Of a stretch of 64,000 bases of DNA, positions 35,713 through 44,082 are shown one piece after another. This stretch comes from Roseovarius nubinhibens ISM (GTDB lineage Bacteria > Pseudomonadota > Alphaproteobacteria > Rhodobacterales > Rhodobacteraceae). The stretch's first letter is position 1, and each line of letters starts with the position of its first letter. The DNA lies in NCBI RefSeq assembly GCF_000152625.1, contig NZ_CH724157.1:19994-83993 (forward strand), in the 5' to 3' direction. The position numbers and the translations under genes were made by a program. Below the pieces are notes generated by a model. It had not been told where the DNA came from and ran no database searches. It was given only the letters and a program-made list of their open reading frames with translations.

Positions 35713-35726
35713 TTAGCCGAAGCTAA
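35713..35726. promoter_or_regulatory. Candidate MntR operator in the divergent promoter region
   Basis: The dyad TTAGCCGAAGCTAA lies between mntR (start 35660) and the multicopper oxidase gene (start 35777). It resembles the core of DtxR-family boxes (TTAG..CTAA). Assignment is from position and symmetry. Confidence 0.5.
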
Positions 35727-35776
35727 CTTTTTGCGCCGGGACTTTGGCCTGCGTGTCATCTGAGGGGACAACGTCC

Positions 35777-36985
35777 ATGCCTGTCGATACCAGCAAGCGA
35801 GGGCGCGATGTGTCGTCCGCCGTGGAGACATCTCGGCCCACAGCGCCACCTGCGATGGTCACGGAGCCAGTATCGGCGTCGCGACGCGCGTTGTTGGTCG
35901 GCGGTCTGGTGGCTGCCGGCGGAGCGGCCGTGGCCGCGAGCCGCGCGCAATCCCAGGCAACGCCCGACCCGATGGCGGGGCATGCTATGCCCGGCGGGGC
36001 GGTCGATCCGTATTCGGCCCATGACAGTGGCATGGCGCATGGCAACATGACGATGGTCGGCCAGGTCGACCACGCCCGGAACGGGTTCGACCCGACGGCC
36101 ATGCTGACCGACTGGGAGACCGGTCGCACCGAAGTCCTGCCGGATGGGCGCACGTTGCGAACGTTCGAGGTGGACGCCATCGACGTGGAGATCGAGATCG
36201 CTCCCGGCGTTTTCTTTCCCGCCTGGACGTTCAACGGCCGCGTGCCAGGCCCCGCCCTGCGAGCGAAGGAGGGCGAACGACTGAGGATCGTCTTTCGCAA
36301 CCTCGGGTCACACCCGCATTCCATGCATTTTCACGGCATTCACTCGGCGCGGATGGACGGCGTTCAAGGCGCCGGGCTGATCGATCCGGGCGAGGAGTTC
36401 GTTTACGAATTCGATGCCAAGCCCTTCGGCTGCCACCTCTACCATTGCCATGCCCTGCCACTGAAACGGCACATGCACAAGGGCATGTACGGCCTTTTCG
36501 TGGTCGATCCGGATCCGGCGCGCCACCCCGAATTTGCGGCCGTTGCGGCGTCGCGTGTGCTGGGCAGCCCGGAAAACGCCGAATGGCAGGAACTGGCGAT
36601 GGTGATGAACGGCTTTGACACCAATTTCGATGGTGAGAACGAGGTCTATGCCGTAAACACGGTCGGCCAAGCTTACATGAACGCGCCGATCCGGATCGAC
36701 AAGTCGCGCCCGGTACGTATCTACCTCATGAATGCGACCGAGTTCGATCCGATCAACTCGTTCCACCTGCATGGGAATTTCTTCGACTATTACGACACCG
36801 GCACCCAGCTCACGCCGACCCTGCGCACGGTCGATGTGATCATGCAGTGTCAGGCGCAGCGCGGCATCCTCGAGTTCAGCTTCGCCGATCACGAGGACGG
36901 GATGTATATGTTCCATGCGCACCAGGCCGAGTTCACCGAACTTGGCTGGATGGGCTTTTTCGACGTGCGGGAGGCCGGAGCATGA
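35777..36985 (+). CDS. Two-domain multicopper oxidase (nitrite-reductase-like layout)
   Basis: 402 residues with a Tat-like signal ([19 protein letters not shown]). Copper ligand blocks: HPHSMHFHG, then [19 protein letters not shown] (T1 Cys, His, Met) in the first cupredoxin domain; FHLHGNFF and MFHAHQAEF in the second. This fits two-domain oxidases. RBS GAGGGGA precedes ATG 35777. It overlaps the ZIP gene by ATGA. Under MntR-type control it may act on Mn(II) or simply be Mn-regulated; both are inference. Confidence 0.84.
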   Translation: MPVDTSKRGRDVSSAVETSRPTAPPAMVTEPVSASRRALLVGGLVAAGGAAVAASRAQSQATPDPMAGHAMPGGAVDPYSAHDSGMAHGNMTMVGQVDHARNGFDPTAMLTDWETGRTEVLPDGRTLRTFEVDAIDVEIEIAPGVFFPAWTFNGRVPGPALRAKEGERLRIVFRNLGSHPHSMHFHGIHSARMDGVQGAGLIDPGEEFVYEFDAKPFGCHLYHCHALPLKRHMHKGMYGLFVVDPDPARHPEFAAVAASRVLGSPENAEWQELAMVMNGFDTNFDGENEVYAVNTVGQAYMNAPIRIDKSRPVRIYLMNATEFDPINSFHLHGNFFDYYDTGTQLTPTLRTVDVIMQCQAQRGILEFSFADHEDGMYMFHAHQAEFTELGWMGFFDVREAGA

Positions 36986-38163
36986 CCGATCATATTCAAC
37001 GCAGCCGCCCGCCAATGACCCGTCTGCTTCTCGTCCTCGTGCCGCTGGCCGTCATGCTGGGCGCCTTTGTCTGGATCGCCTCGCTCGATCCCTTGCGCGG
37101 CTTCAACAACGGCGCCCCCCCGGTCGAGGCGCTGACCGTCGAACGGACGATCCTCGATGGGTCGGGGATATCGCTCAGGGCGCGCGCCGGCGGATCGGAG
37201 CCGATGGTGGTCGCGCAGGTCGCAGTCGACGATGCCTACTGGACCTTCACGCAGGAACCGGCGGGGCCGATTGCCCGAGGCGACGCGGTCTGGCTGCGTA
37301 TTCCCTATCCGTGGGTTATTGGCGAGGCCCACCATGTCAACCTGCTGACGAACACAGGCGCGACCTTTGGGCACGAGATCGCGGTTGCTGTTTCGACGCC
37401 AAGCCCCACCTGGGGGCAACTTCGGCTCCAGGCGGTGATCGGGGCGATCGTCGGCCTTTTGCCGGTAGCGCTTGGCCTGATGTTCTATCCGGCCATGAAG
37501 GGCGTCGGGCGAAGGGGGATGAACTTTCTGCTGGCGCTGACGGTCGGGTTGCTGGCCTTCCTGCTGATCGACACCATATCCGAGGCACTGGAGCTATCGG
37601 CAGAAGCGGCCGCGATATTCCAAGGTTCTGCCATGGTCTGGCTGGCGGCGCTTACAAGCTTTCTTCTATTGATGGCTATCGGGCGCTGGCGCGGCAATCC
37701 GGAAGGCATCGCGCTTGCGTTCTACATTGCCCTCGGGATCGGGCTTCACAACTTCGGCGAAGGGCTGGCAATCGGCGGCGCATTCGCTGCCGGGTCGGCC
37801 GGGCTTGGCACTTTCCTCGTCCTAGGCTTTGCCTTGCACAATGTCACCGAGGGCATCGGCATCGCCGCCCCGATGCTTCGTGCCCGGCCAACGCTTTGGA
37901 CGTTTGCCGCCCTTACCCTGCTCGCCGGTGGCCCGGCCATCCTCGGAATGTGGGCGGGCAGCCTCGCCTATGCGCCGCAATGGTCGGCACTGGCGCTCGC
38001 TGTCGGAGCCGGTGCCATTCTGCAAGTCATGGTCGAGGTCAGCGCCTACCTTGTACGTCAAAACGCCGACAGGCAGGCGGCGCTGATGTCACCAGCCGTA
38101 CTGGTCGGGTTTCTGGGCGGCATCGCCTTCATGTATGCGACGGCGGCATTGATCAAGATCTGA
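36982..38163 (+). CDS. ZIP-family transporter with a periplasmic N-terminal domain
   Basis: 393 residues. Residues about 10-30 form a membrane anchor, then about 110 residues look periplasmic (beta-rich, VVAQVAVDDAYWTF), then a ZIP core with HNFGEGLAIG and HNVTEGIGIA metal motifs. The N-terminal domain is not part of standard ZIP proteins. Coupled by ATGA to the oxidase gene, it probably moves the metal that the oxidase or MntR handles. Confidence 0.83.
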   Translation: MTDHIQRSRPPMTRLLLVLVPLAVMLGAFVWIASLDPLRGFNNGAPPVEALTVERTILDGSGISLRARAGGSEPMVVAQVAVDDAYWTFTQEPAGPIARGDAVWLRIPYPWVIGEAHHVNLLTNTGATFGHEIAVAVSTPSPTWGQLRLQAVIGAIVGLLPVALGLMFYPAMKGVGRRGMNFLLALTVGLLAFLLIDTISEALELSAEAAAIFQGSAMVWLAALTSFLLLMAIGRWRGNPEGIALAFYIALGIGLHNFGEGLAIGGAFAAGSAGLGTFLVLGFALHNVTEGIGIAAPMLRARPTLWTFAALTLLAGGPAILGMWAGSLAYAPQWSALALAVGAGAILQVMVEVSAYLVRQNADRQAALMSPAVLVGFLGGIAFMYATAALIKI

Positions 38164-38217
38164 GCGGTGATCGGCTGTTTCGGCCTCATGGGGCGGTCGC
38201 CCAGCACCATAAACTGA

Positions 38218-38236
38218 CCCCGTTTTGTCCACGGGG
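38218..38236 (+). terminator. Hairpin after the ZIP gene
   Basis: CCCCGT (38218-38223) pairs with ACGGGG (38231-38236); no T-run. The rest of 38164-38500 holds only an orphan MerR-type operator. Confidence 0.4.
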
Positions 38237-38307
38237 AAATCGCAATTTTCGTGCCCCAGTTTGTGCGCCCAAGAGACTTATTCTTTCGTGATTTCGAAAT
38301 GAAGAAT

Positions 38308-38338
38308 TTGAGGCTAGAGCGACTAGAGGATCCACCTA
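38308..38338 (+). promoter_or_regulatory. Orphan MerR-family (divalent-type) promoter
   Basis: TTGAGG (38308-38313), a 19-bp spacer with CTAGAGCGACTAGAGG, and a weak -10 CACCTA (38333-38338). No rightward gene follows within 500 bp, so the promoter appears to have lost its target. Confidence 0.55.
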
Positions 38339-38500
38339 GATATCACAGATAGGTGAAAACACTGCAAATCCATCTGACCACTATTGCTGAGCCGCCGTCG
38401 AAATCGACTGTCTGATATTTTTGTTCTGTCACGATTCTGGGCCTCCGTTGAACTATCAACAGATGCTACACACCAAAACGAGTGCTTCTTTAGAGGTGTT

Positions 38501-38779
38501 TCATGGCATCGCCCGCCACATGCGGAAACATTCCTTTCCGGTCACCTCGCAGATTAGACCTTGTGCTTCCATCCAAGCAAGGTTGCGCTGGACGGCGCCC
38601 CGGCTGGCACCGGTCAGGGTCTCGGCCATTGGAGCGGAGACGACGGGCCATTCGGTCAGCACCGCGCGCAATGCTGGTGGTGTCTTGCCAGAAAGCGGGG
38701 CCATCATGGTTTCCGCCCGCGCTGACCATGCCTGGATATCGTCGAGGTGCCGCATCGCGGTCAGGCATGCTATTTCCAT
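38501..38779 (-). pseudogene. C-terminal fragment of an HTH plasmid protein
   Basis: 92 codons matching the C-terminal quarter of the intact protein at 41508-42578 (MRHLDDIQAWSARAETMMAPLSG against MRTLDDIEVWIGRAENVMAQLSG; shared GASRxAVQRNLAWMEA). The N-terminal three-quarters is absent. It is diverged from the intact copy, so it is an old or foreign homologue. The adjacent 38780-39061 stretch has no recognisable gene. Confidence 0.65.
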
Positions 38780-39061
38780 ATCGGCGTTGCGACGTCAATC
38801 GCCAGCGTGACCCAAGGCCGCCCAATTGGTGCCAGTTCTTTTGAGATATACCTGAACAAGCGGACGCAAAACGGCCGCCCCGCGCGCTTCCTCATCACCA
38901 TCGGCAACAGAGTCGTCGCCATCATTCTCCATCGATATCTGCCGCACAAGTCTGTGAACTCTGTCTCAGGATTAAGGGCAAGAATATCGGAGCAAAAAGC
39001 AAAATCTCATATTCAGGGGCAAAGGACAGCCGTTGATCTTGTTGGATTTCTCATCTCACAG

Positions 39062-39208
39062 TTAAGGGCTACGCGACACCAGATTTACGTGCGTCTCAGA
39101 GACACCCAATACCGCGCTCAAAGCCTTTTCCACACGGCCAACACAAGATGAACAACTCATCTTTTGAGTGCCGTACGTGAATGATTTTTCGTTTTCGATA
39201 TTGAGACC
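39062..39208 (-). pseudogene. copA 5-prime fragment (second, different homologue)
   Basis: Encodes YGTQKMSCSSCVGRVEKALSAVLGV, the start of an HMA domain as in CopA N-termini, then stops within about 15 codons. It differs from the 8407 fragment (MSCASCVGRVDKAL) and so derives from another copA. The copper-type promoter at 39229-39259 is intact upstream. No clear start codon with RBS remains. Confidence 0.65.
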
Positions 39209-39228
39209 TCTTGCTCCGGACAACTTCA

Positions 39229-39259
39229 GAGATAGAGGGTCCAGCAGGCGGAAGGTCAA
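39229..39259 (-). promoter_or_regulatory. MerR-family (copper-type) promoter before a copA fragment
   Basis: On the minus strand: TTGACC, a 19-bp spacer with TTCCGCCTGCTGGACC, and -10 TATCTC. Confidence 0.7.
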
Positions 39260-39295
39260 GGACTTTAAGGTGCGATTTCACAATCGTCGTCCGTT

Positions 39296-40030
39296 TCACT
39301 CGGGGACGAGGGCTGCAATCTTTTCAAGAAAGGTGCCGCGCTCGATCACACCGGGGATTATTTCATCACCCAATACGAACGTCGGCGTTCCAGTTATACC
39401 CAAAGCTTCTGCCAGACGCAGAGAGCCAGCAATGTGATCGTTCACTAGGTCTGATTGCATGTCTGTTTTCAAAACTTCGAGATCGAGCCCCACATCGCCT
39501 GCAACTTTCATAACGCTTGCTTCAACGGCTTGCCCGTTCAATGCCATCATTGCCTCGTGAAACTGCTGATATTTACCTTGGTTTCTCGCGGCAAGTGACG
39601 CGCGCGCCGCAATTTCGGAACCGGGCCCTAGGATCGGAAATTCACGATAAATAATGCGGACATCCTTGCTTGTCTCCAGCACGGCTTTGACTTCAGGTGC
39701 TGCGCGGCGGCAATATCCACAGTTATAGTCAAAAAATTCGACTAGCGTGACGCTACCACCCAGATTTCCGAAGATGGGAGCGTTCTGTTCGAAGTCGTCG
39801 CGCAATTCAGTTAAAGCTGTAGACTGCGCTTCAGCAAGTGCTGCATTTTCACGTTCTTGTAGGATTGAGAGCGCTTCGATCAAGATTTCGGGTTTTTCCA
39901 AGATCGCTTCAAGCGCCAGACGCTTAATATCTGCCTCATTGAGTTCTTGTGCGGCCACAGTAGTGAAAGAAAATGCAGTGAAGACTGTTGCAAGAACAAT
40001 TTTTGAAAGGTCGCGTCGCGCTGATAACAT
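39296..40030 (-). CDS. DsbA-family periplasmic thiol protein (ScsC/Com1-like)
   Basis: 244 residues with a signal peptide (about 1-27), an N-terminal helical segment of about 70 residues, then a thioredoxin fold with active site CGYC (Cys104, Cys107) and a cis-Pro TPTFV. The N-terminal helical extension is a feature of ScsC/BdbD-like proteins of copper-suppressor loci. Lower GC than flanking genes. It follows the L,D-transpeptidase gene by 12 bp, last in a three-gene leftward operon. Confidence 0.86.
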   Translation of the reverse strand: MLSARRDLSKIVLATVFTAFSFTTVAAQELNEADIKRLALEAILEKPEILIEALSILQERENAALAEAQSTALTELRDDFEQNAPIFGNLGGSVTLVEFFDYNCGYCRRAAPEVKAVLETSKDVRIIYREFPILGPGSEIAARASLAARNQGKYQQFHEAMMALNGQAVEASVMKVAGDVGLDLEVLKTDMQSDLVNDHIAGSLRLAEALGITGTPTFVLGDEIIPGVIERGTFLEKIAALVPE

Positions 40031-40042
40031 CTTAAATACTTC

Positions 40043-40621
40043 CTAGAAAGTTGCGGGGTACAGGATCACACGCGTGTCCAGCGGAACCATATCATACAAC
40101 TGGACAATCTGATCGTTCACCAATCTGGCGCATCCGTTTGAAACGGCACTGCCAATAGTGCTTGGGTCATTTGTGCCATGCACACGTAAAAAGGTATCCC
40201 CGCGTCCCGGTTGAAAAAGGTAGAGGGCCCGCGCACCTAGAGGGTTGCTCAGACCGCCAGGCATTCCATTCCGAAACGGTCCATACTTCTTCGGTTCACG
40301 ACGCAACATGCCCGGGGTCGGTGTCCAGCTGGGCCATTCCTTCTTTGCCCCCACATAGAATTCGCCTGCCTCGTAAAGGCCCGGGCGACCGATCCCGACA
40401 GCGTAGCGAATTGCAGTGTTATCGGGTTGGGTCCAGAACAGGGCAAACTGGCTTGGAACAACATGGATTTCGTATGGAGCGGAGCCCTCTGGAATGCTCA
40501 CTACTTGAGGTAAATACTCCGGCGGTAAATCATACTTTGGCAGCACTACATGGGCTGAAACTGGCTGACTGGCCAAAGTGCCAACAGCCCCGGCGGCAAG
40601 GAGGAATTTTCTTCGATTCAT
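40043..40621 (-). CDS. L,D-transpeptidase (YkuD)
   Basis: 192 residues with a Tat-like signal (MNRRKFLLAAGAVGTLA) and a YkuD domain: His in RVHGTNDPSTIG and Cys164 in SNGCARL. It is related to the 33795 enzyme. Second gene in the leftward low-GC operon, 83 bp after the preceding L,D-transpeptidase. Confidence 0.88.
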   Translation of the reverse strand: MNRRKFLLAAGAVGTLASQPVSAHVVLPKYDLPPEYLPQVVSIPEGSAPYEIHVVPSQFALFWTQPDNTAIRYAVGIGRPGLYEAGEFYVGAKKEWPSWTPTPGMLRREPKKYGPFRNGMPGGLSNPLGARALYLFQPGRGDTFLRVHGTNDPSTIGSAVSNGCARLVNDQIVQLYDMVPLDTRVILYPATF

Positions 40622-40704
40622 GAAGCTGTGGCTTTCGAACGGTGAACGTTGAATGAACGCCGGTACACGAGAAAAGACTTCAACAAGTCATGCTGGGTGC
40701 GCGA

Positions 40705-41295
40705 TCAGAACAATTTCACTTGTGTTCCTACCTCAGCCAAAGCGAACAGTTCTTTGATATGTTCGTTGTAAAGGCCGATGCATCCGTTCGACGATTGGCG
40801 GCCAATTTTCCGCGTGTCGCCCGTTCCGTGGACGCGGTAATATTGCCATGAAAGGTAGAGGGCGTGTGTGCCCAAGGGGTTGTCTGGACCGGGTGGAAAA
40901 TAGTCTGGCCAATCCGGATTGCGGATCTTCATCGAAGGCGTGGGGCGCCAGCTTGGTCCTTCCACTTTCTTGATAACGCTAGTGTATCCGCGTTTTGTCA
41001 GTTCTTCGGATTCCGGAACGCTCGACGGATACAGCTTATAGACACTTTCATCCTCTGACCAATATTGCACCGCTCGGGAATCAATGTCGCACAGGATTGC
41101 ACCGTGGTTTAGATTATCGAAGTGATCCCGCCAGTTTGAGGTGCTGAAGGATGAAATATTGCGGCGCACTGGTGGTGTACCAAGTGGTGCTGTGGTTTGC
41201 GCGGTTGCAACGCCTGCTCCTAGGAACACCCCACTTGCGGCCGCACCGAGCAGCGCTCCGCGACGTGAGATAGATGAGTCCTTAATTAGCTTCAT
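40705..41295 (-). CDS. L,D-transpeptidase (YkuD)
   Basis: 196 residues with a Tat-like signal (SRRGALLGAAASGVFLG) and a YkuD domain: His in YRVHGTGDTRKIG and Cys172 in SNGCIGL. First gene after the MerR-type promoter at 41323-41353. AAGGATTG upstream supports ATG 41295. This is the fourth L,D-transpeptidase in the window. Confidence 0.88.
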   Translation of the reverse strand: MKLIKDSSISRRGALLGAAASGVFLGAGVATAQTTAPLGTPPVRRNISSFSTSNWRDHFDNLNHGAILCDIDSRAVQYWSEDESVYKLYPSSVPESEELTKRGYTSVIKKVEGPSWRPTPSMKIRNPDWPDYFPPGPDNPLGTHALYLSWQYYRVHGTGDTRKIGRQSSNGCIGLYNEHIKELFALAEVGTQVKLF

Positions 41296-41322
41296 GATCA
41301 ATCCTTCGGTTGTGCCTCCGTC

Positions 41323-41353
41323 TGTTTACAACCTTCACCCACTGGAGCTTCAA
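41323..41353 (-). promoter_or_regulatory. MerR-family promoter (mixed type) of the L,D-transpeptidase-DsbA operon
   Basis: On the minus strand: TTGAAG, a 19-bp spacer CTCCAGTGGGTGAAGG.., and -10 TAAACA. One half resembles the copper class and the other the divalent class. Confidence 0.7.
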
Positions 41354-41507
41354 GCGATCAATTGTCACAAAAACGTGAGACGAATGGCGAACGAACGCTT
41401 TGGGCTGGAAAAGCCCTGTCGCATTCGAACGGAAAGTGGCTTAAACGATCATCTGGGGCGGCACTAAAGCGTGCCAGGTCAAGCCTGTGTCAGCCTCGAC
41501 AAATGAC

Positions 41508-42578
41508 CTATACTAGGTCAGCTTTCCACATGCGATACCTCCCGTGGCCCGTCACCTCGCGGATCAAACCGCTTGCCTCCATCCATGCGAGATTGCGCTG
41601 AACGGCGGCGCGGCTGGCTCCGGTCATGGCCTCAGCCATCGGGGCGGAGACCAAGGGCCATTCCGTGAAAACCTTTCGCAAGGCAACCGGCGTGCGGCCA
41701 GATAATTGCGCCATGACGTTTTCTGCCCGCCCGATCCACACTTCAATATCATCAAGTGTTCGCATCGCCGTTAGAATTGCGCTGTTCATCCCATCCAACC
41801 AGCGGGCCAAGCGTTCGGGTGGCAAGCCCGAAACGCGCAGCCCCCCGGCCCCAGCCATAGCGAGCGGCGCGAAGATGGCACCGCTTCCATCGCTGGTCGC
41901 GATCCTAGACGCGGTGACGGCAGCTTCGATCTGGTCGCCGTGGCGTCCGAGGCCCGCCAAGCTCCACAGGTGATACCCCATGCACGCCCGCGTGATCGGG
42001 TGGAGACCCTTTGCGGCTGCCATGACGTCCAGCCACCCACCCGCGCGATCCTCGAAACGCTCAGCGCTGTCTTCAATGTTCTCGGGATCGCGGCGATCCA
42101 GGAAGGCGGCCAAGTCAGCTTTCGGTCCAGGACCGCCTGTTAGGCGCCGAACAGCCCATCCAACGCTTGCCAGTGCATTTGGGTCATCCTGTGCACCTGA
42201 CAGCCGCATCGATATCCAGAGCGCCAGACGATCAGAACTCACCCGATCCCCTGCGAACCAGCTGAGATCCGCTGCCTCGATAAGAGCGAGGCGATGCCGC
42301 CAGCCTTCCGGGCCACGCAGCAGCCGGTCATCCAGAGCTCCCAGGCGTCCAGCCACTCTTGCCAGTCGCGCAGCGTGAACGCCTTCTGCTTTTGCCCAGT
42401 CTTCGACGACAGCAGTGTCGGGCGGTTCCGCCCGTGGCCCTGTAGGCAAATCATCCGGTTCTTCTTCAAGTGACCTAGGTAGAAACCAGAGATCGTCTTC
42501 GTGAGCCTCTTCATCCTCCTCGATGGTGATAAGGGGGTCGTCGTAATCATCAGTCAAAGAAGAGGCTTGCGTCATCAT
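41508..42578 (-). CDS. HTH DNA-binding plasmid protein (tentatively DUF1612/RHE_PE00001-like)
   Basis: 356 residues: an acidic N-terminus, a long helical middle (RLALIEAADLSWFAGDRVSSDRLALWI) and a C-terminal helix-turn-helix (SAPMAEAMTGASRAAVQRNLAWMEASGLIREV). The family is common on alphaproteobacterial plasmids next to replication genes; the name is from memory and uncertain. An inverted-repeat operator overlaps its start region (42580-42605), suggesting autoregulation. Either ATG 42578 or 42575 may be used. Confidence 0.65.
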   Translation of the reverse strand: MMTQASSLTDDYDDPLITIEEDEEAHEDDLWFLPRSLEEEPDDLPTGPRAEPPDTAVVEDWAKAEGVHAARLARVAGRLGALDDRLLRGPEGWRHRLALIEAADLSWFAGDRVSSDRLALWISMRLSGAQDDPNALASVGWAVRRLTGGPGPKADLAAFLDRRDPENIEDSAERFEDRAGGWLDVMAAAKGLHPITRACMGYHLWSLAGLGRHGDQIEAAVTASRIATSDGSGAIFAPLAMAGAGGLRVSGLPPERLARWLDGMNSAILTAMRTLDDIEVWIGRAENVMAQLSGRTPVALRKVFTEWPLVSAPMAEAMTGASRAAVQRNLAWMEASGLIREVTGHGRYRMWKADLV

Positions 42579-42579
42579 G

Positions 42580-42605
42580 TGTGCAAAATACTGATTTTTT
42601 GCACA
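42580..42605 (-). promoter_or_regulatory. Inverted-repeat operator at the HTH gene start
   Basis: TGTGCAAAA (42580-42588) and TTTTGCACA (42597-42605) are perfect 9-bp arms with an 8-bp centre, directly before the start codon. Confidence 0.6.
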
Positions 42606-42806
42606 TTGCCCAAGCGTTTTTGTGGCCGCTGCCTGCGCCCTTAATATAGTACGCGCGCGCGACTGCAGGTGAAACCTCTCAGATCGCTTTCAGCGCAAGG
42701 AAACCAAAGGTTTTTGGACGAGCACGACGAGAGAGAGCACCTACTTGCATTTGTTGACAAACGGTCGTTTATTAGCGATATCTTAAATTGCAAAAGGCCC
42801 GTTTTC

Positions 42807-43703
42807 ATGCCCCTGATTGGCTATGCCCGCGTTTCCACAGAGGAACAGACCCCCCTGCCCCAGTCTGAGGCCCTACAAGCCGCAGGATGCGTCGAAATCT
42901 TCGAAGAACACGCGTCTGGCGGCAATCGCGCGCGTCCGGTGCTTGCGCGGGTGCTCGAGCGCGTCCAGAGCGGCGACACGCTGGTTGTCGTACGGATCGA
43001 CCGGCTTGCGCGGTCTTTGTCGCACTTGCTGGAGGTGATTGAGCGGCTGGAGGGCAAAGGAGCCTTCTTCCGCTCCCTCCAAGACCCGATCGACACTGCA
43101 TCGCCGCAAGGCAAGTTTACGTTGCAGGTTTTGGGCGCTGCTGCCGAATTCGAACGCGCCCTGATCCGCGAGCGCACCAAGGCCGGGCTGGCCTCTGCGC
43201 GCGCCAAAGGTCGCGTTGGTGGCAATCCTGGGCTAAGCGCCAAGGATCCCGCCGCGCTGCGCAAGGTGCGGCTGGCGCGACAGGACGGCTACATGGAGCG
43301 CCTGAACGAGACCGCGCAAGATTGGGTGCCCCATGTGCGCCGCTTGCGCCCCGATATGGCTTGGGAAGACGTCCTGCGGATTATCAATGGCCCCCTGCCC
43401 CCAGATCGCCATTGGACCCAAAGCCGCCTGCTCCGCGCCGTGAAAGCATATGTGCGCGACGGCTTTCTGCCCGCTGAAGTGCTTGGACGCGCTGGACGTC
43501 GCGAAACCGACGATCGCCTGCCCGCGATTGTCGCGGCAATCAAAGGTGCTGACCCCGAGATCACCTTGCAGGCAATCTGCTACCAACTGGAATCCATGCG
43601 TGAGCGCACCCCTCGCGGTCGCACCAGCTGGCAGCCTTCCTCAGTCAGAATGCTGTTGGAACGGGCGGAGCGACTTGGGTTGCTGGTCAGGCAAATGGAT
43701 TGA
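42807..43703 (+). CDS. Serine recombinase (resolvase/invertase)
   Basis: 298 residues: resolvase N-terminal domain with catalytic Ser10 in YARVSTEEQ, RIDRLARSL and EFERALIRERTKAGL, then an extended C-terminal region with a second HTH-like block (EDVLRIINGPLPP, SSVRMLLERAERLG). It is longer than the minimal resolvase. It likely resolves plasmid multimers or cointegrates. The start MPLIGYARVS at 42807 is chosen over 42669. Its 3-prime end overlaps vapC by 17 bp, tail to tail. Confidence 0.87.
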   Translation: MPLIGYARVSTEEQTPLPQSEALQAAGCVEIFEEHASGGNRARPVLARVLERVQSGDTLVVVRIDRLARSLSHLLEVIERLEGKGAFFRSLQDPIDTASPQGKFTLQVLGAAAEFERALIRERTKAGLASARAKGRVGGNPGLSAKDPAALRKVRLARQDGYMERLNETAQDWVPHVRRLRPDMAWEDVLRIINGPLPPDRHWTQSRLLRAVKAYVRDGFLPAEVLGRAGRRETDDRLPAIVAAIKGADPEITLQAICYQLESMRERTPRGRTSWQPSSVRMLLERAERLGLLVRQMD

Positions 43704-44082
43704 CGACGCGCAGCCGATCTTCGACTAGCAATCCGTCGTGCATGTCCTCAGTCCATAACGTCGTGCACCCAGCGAGCAGCGCGGCAGACACGATCATCGC
43801 GTCATAGACCGATAACTGGTATTTCTCCGCCAACGCGCGACCCACTTGATGGGTTTGAATCGTGAGGTCCTCGACAGGGCATAAGGACTTAATACCCTCA
43901 AGAAACGCTCCGGTATCTTCCCAACTGAGACCAGCTTTCCGCCGGCAATTTACCATCGCTTCGTTCAGGACTTGGACGCTGATCCGGGGTCCCTGCCCCA
44001 GAATTTCCTCTGCCCTCTCAGCCTTTGGACCATCGTCGAGCAGGTAGAGCACAACATTCGTATCTGCGAATTCAGCGCTCAT
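43687..44082 (-). CDS. vapC: PIN-domain toxin (VapC-like)
   Basis: 131 residues with the acidic PIN residues Asp7 (FADTN), Glu in LNEAMVN, and Asp in SVYDAMIVSAAL, plus a fourth Asp in WTEDMHDG. PIN toxins cleave RNA. It overlaps vapB by 11 bp downstream of it. Confidence 0.86.
   Translation of the reverse strand: MSAEFADTNVVLYLLDDGPKAERAEEILGQGPRISVQVLNEAMVNCRRKAGLSWEDTGAFLEGIKSLCPVEDLTIQTHQVGRALAEKYQLSVYDAMIVSAALLAGCTTLWTEDMHDGLLVEDRLRVVNPFA

Noticed and set aside
38747..39151. 134-codon rightward ORF
   Set aside because: Overlaps the HTH fragment and copA stub on the other strand, with no motif; a shadow ORF.
42690..42806. Possible res site with repeats upstream of the serine recombinase
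   Set aside because: The region is AT-rich with weak inverted repeats, but no triplicated site could be defined by eye.
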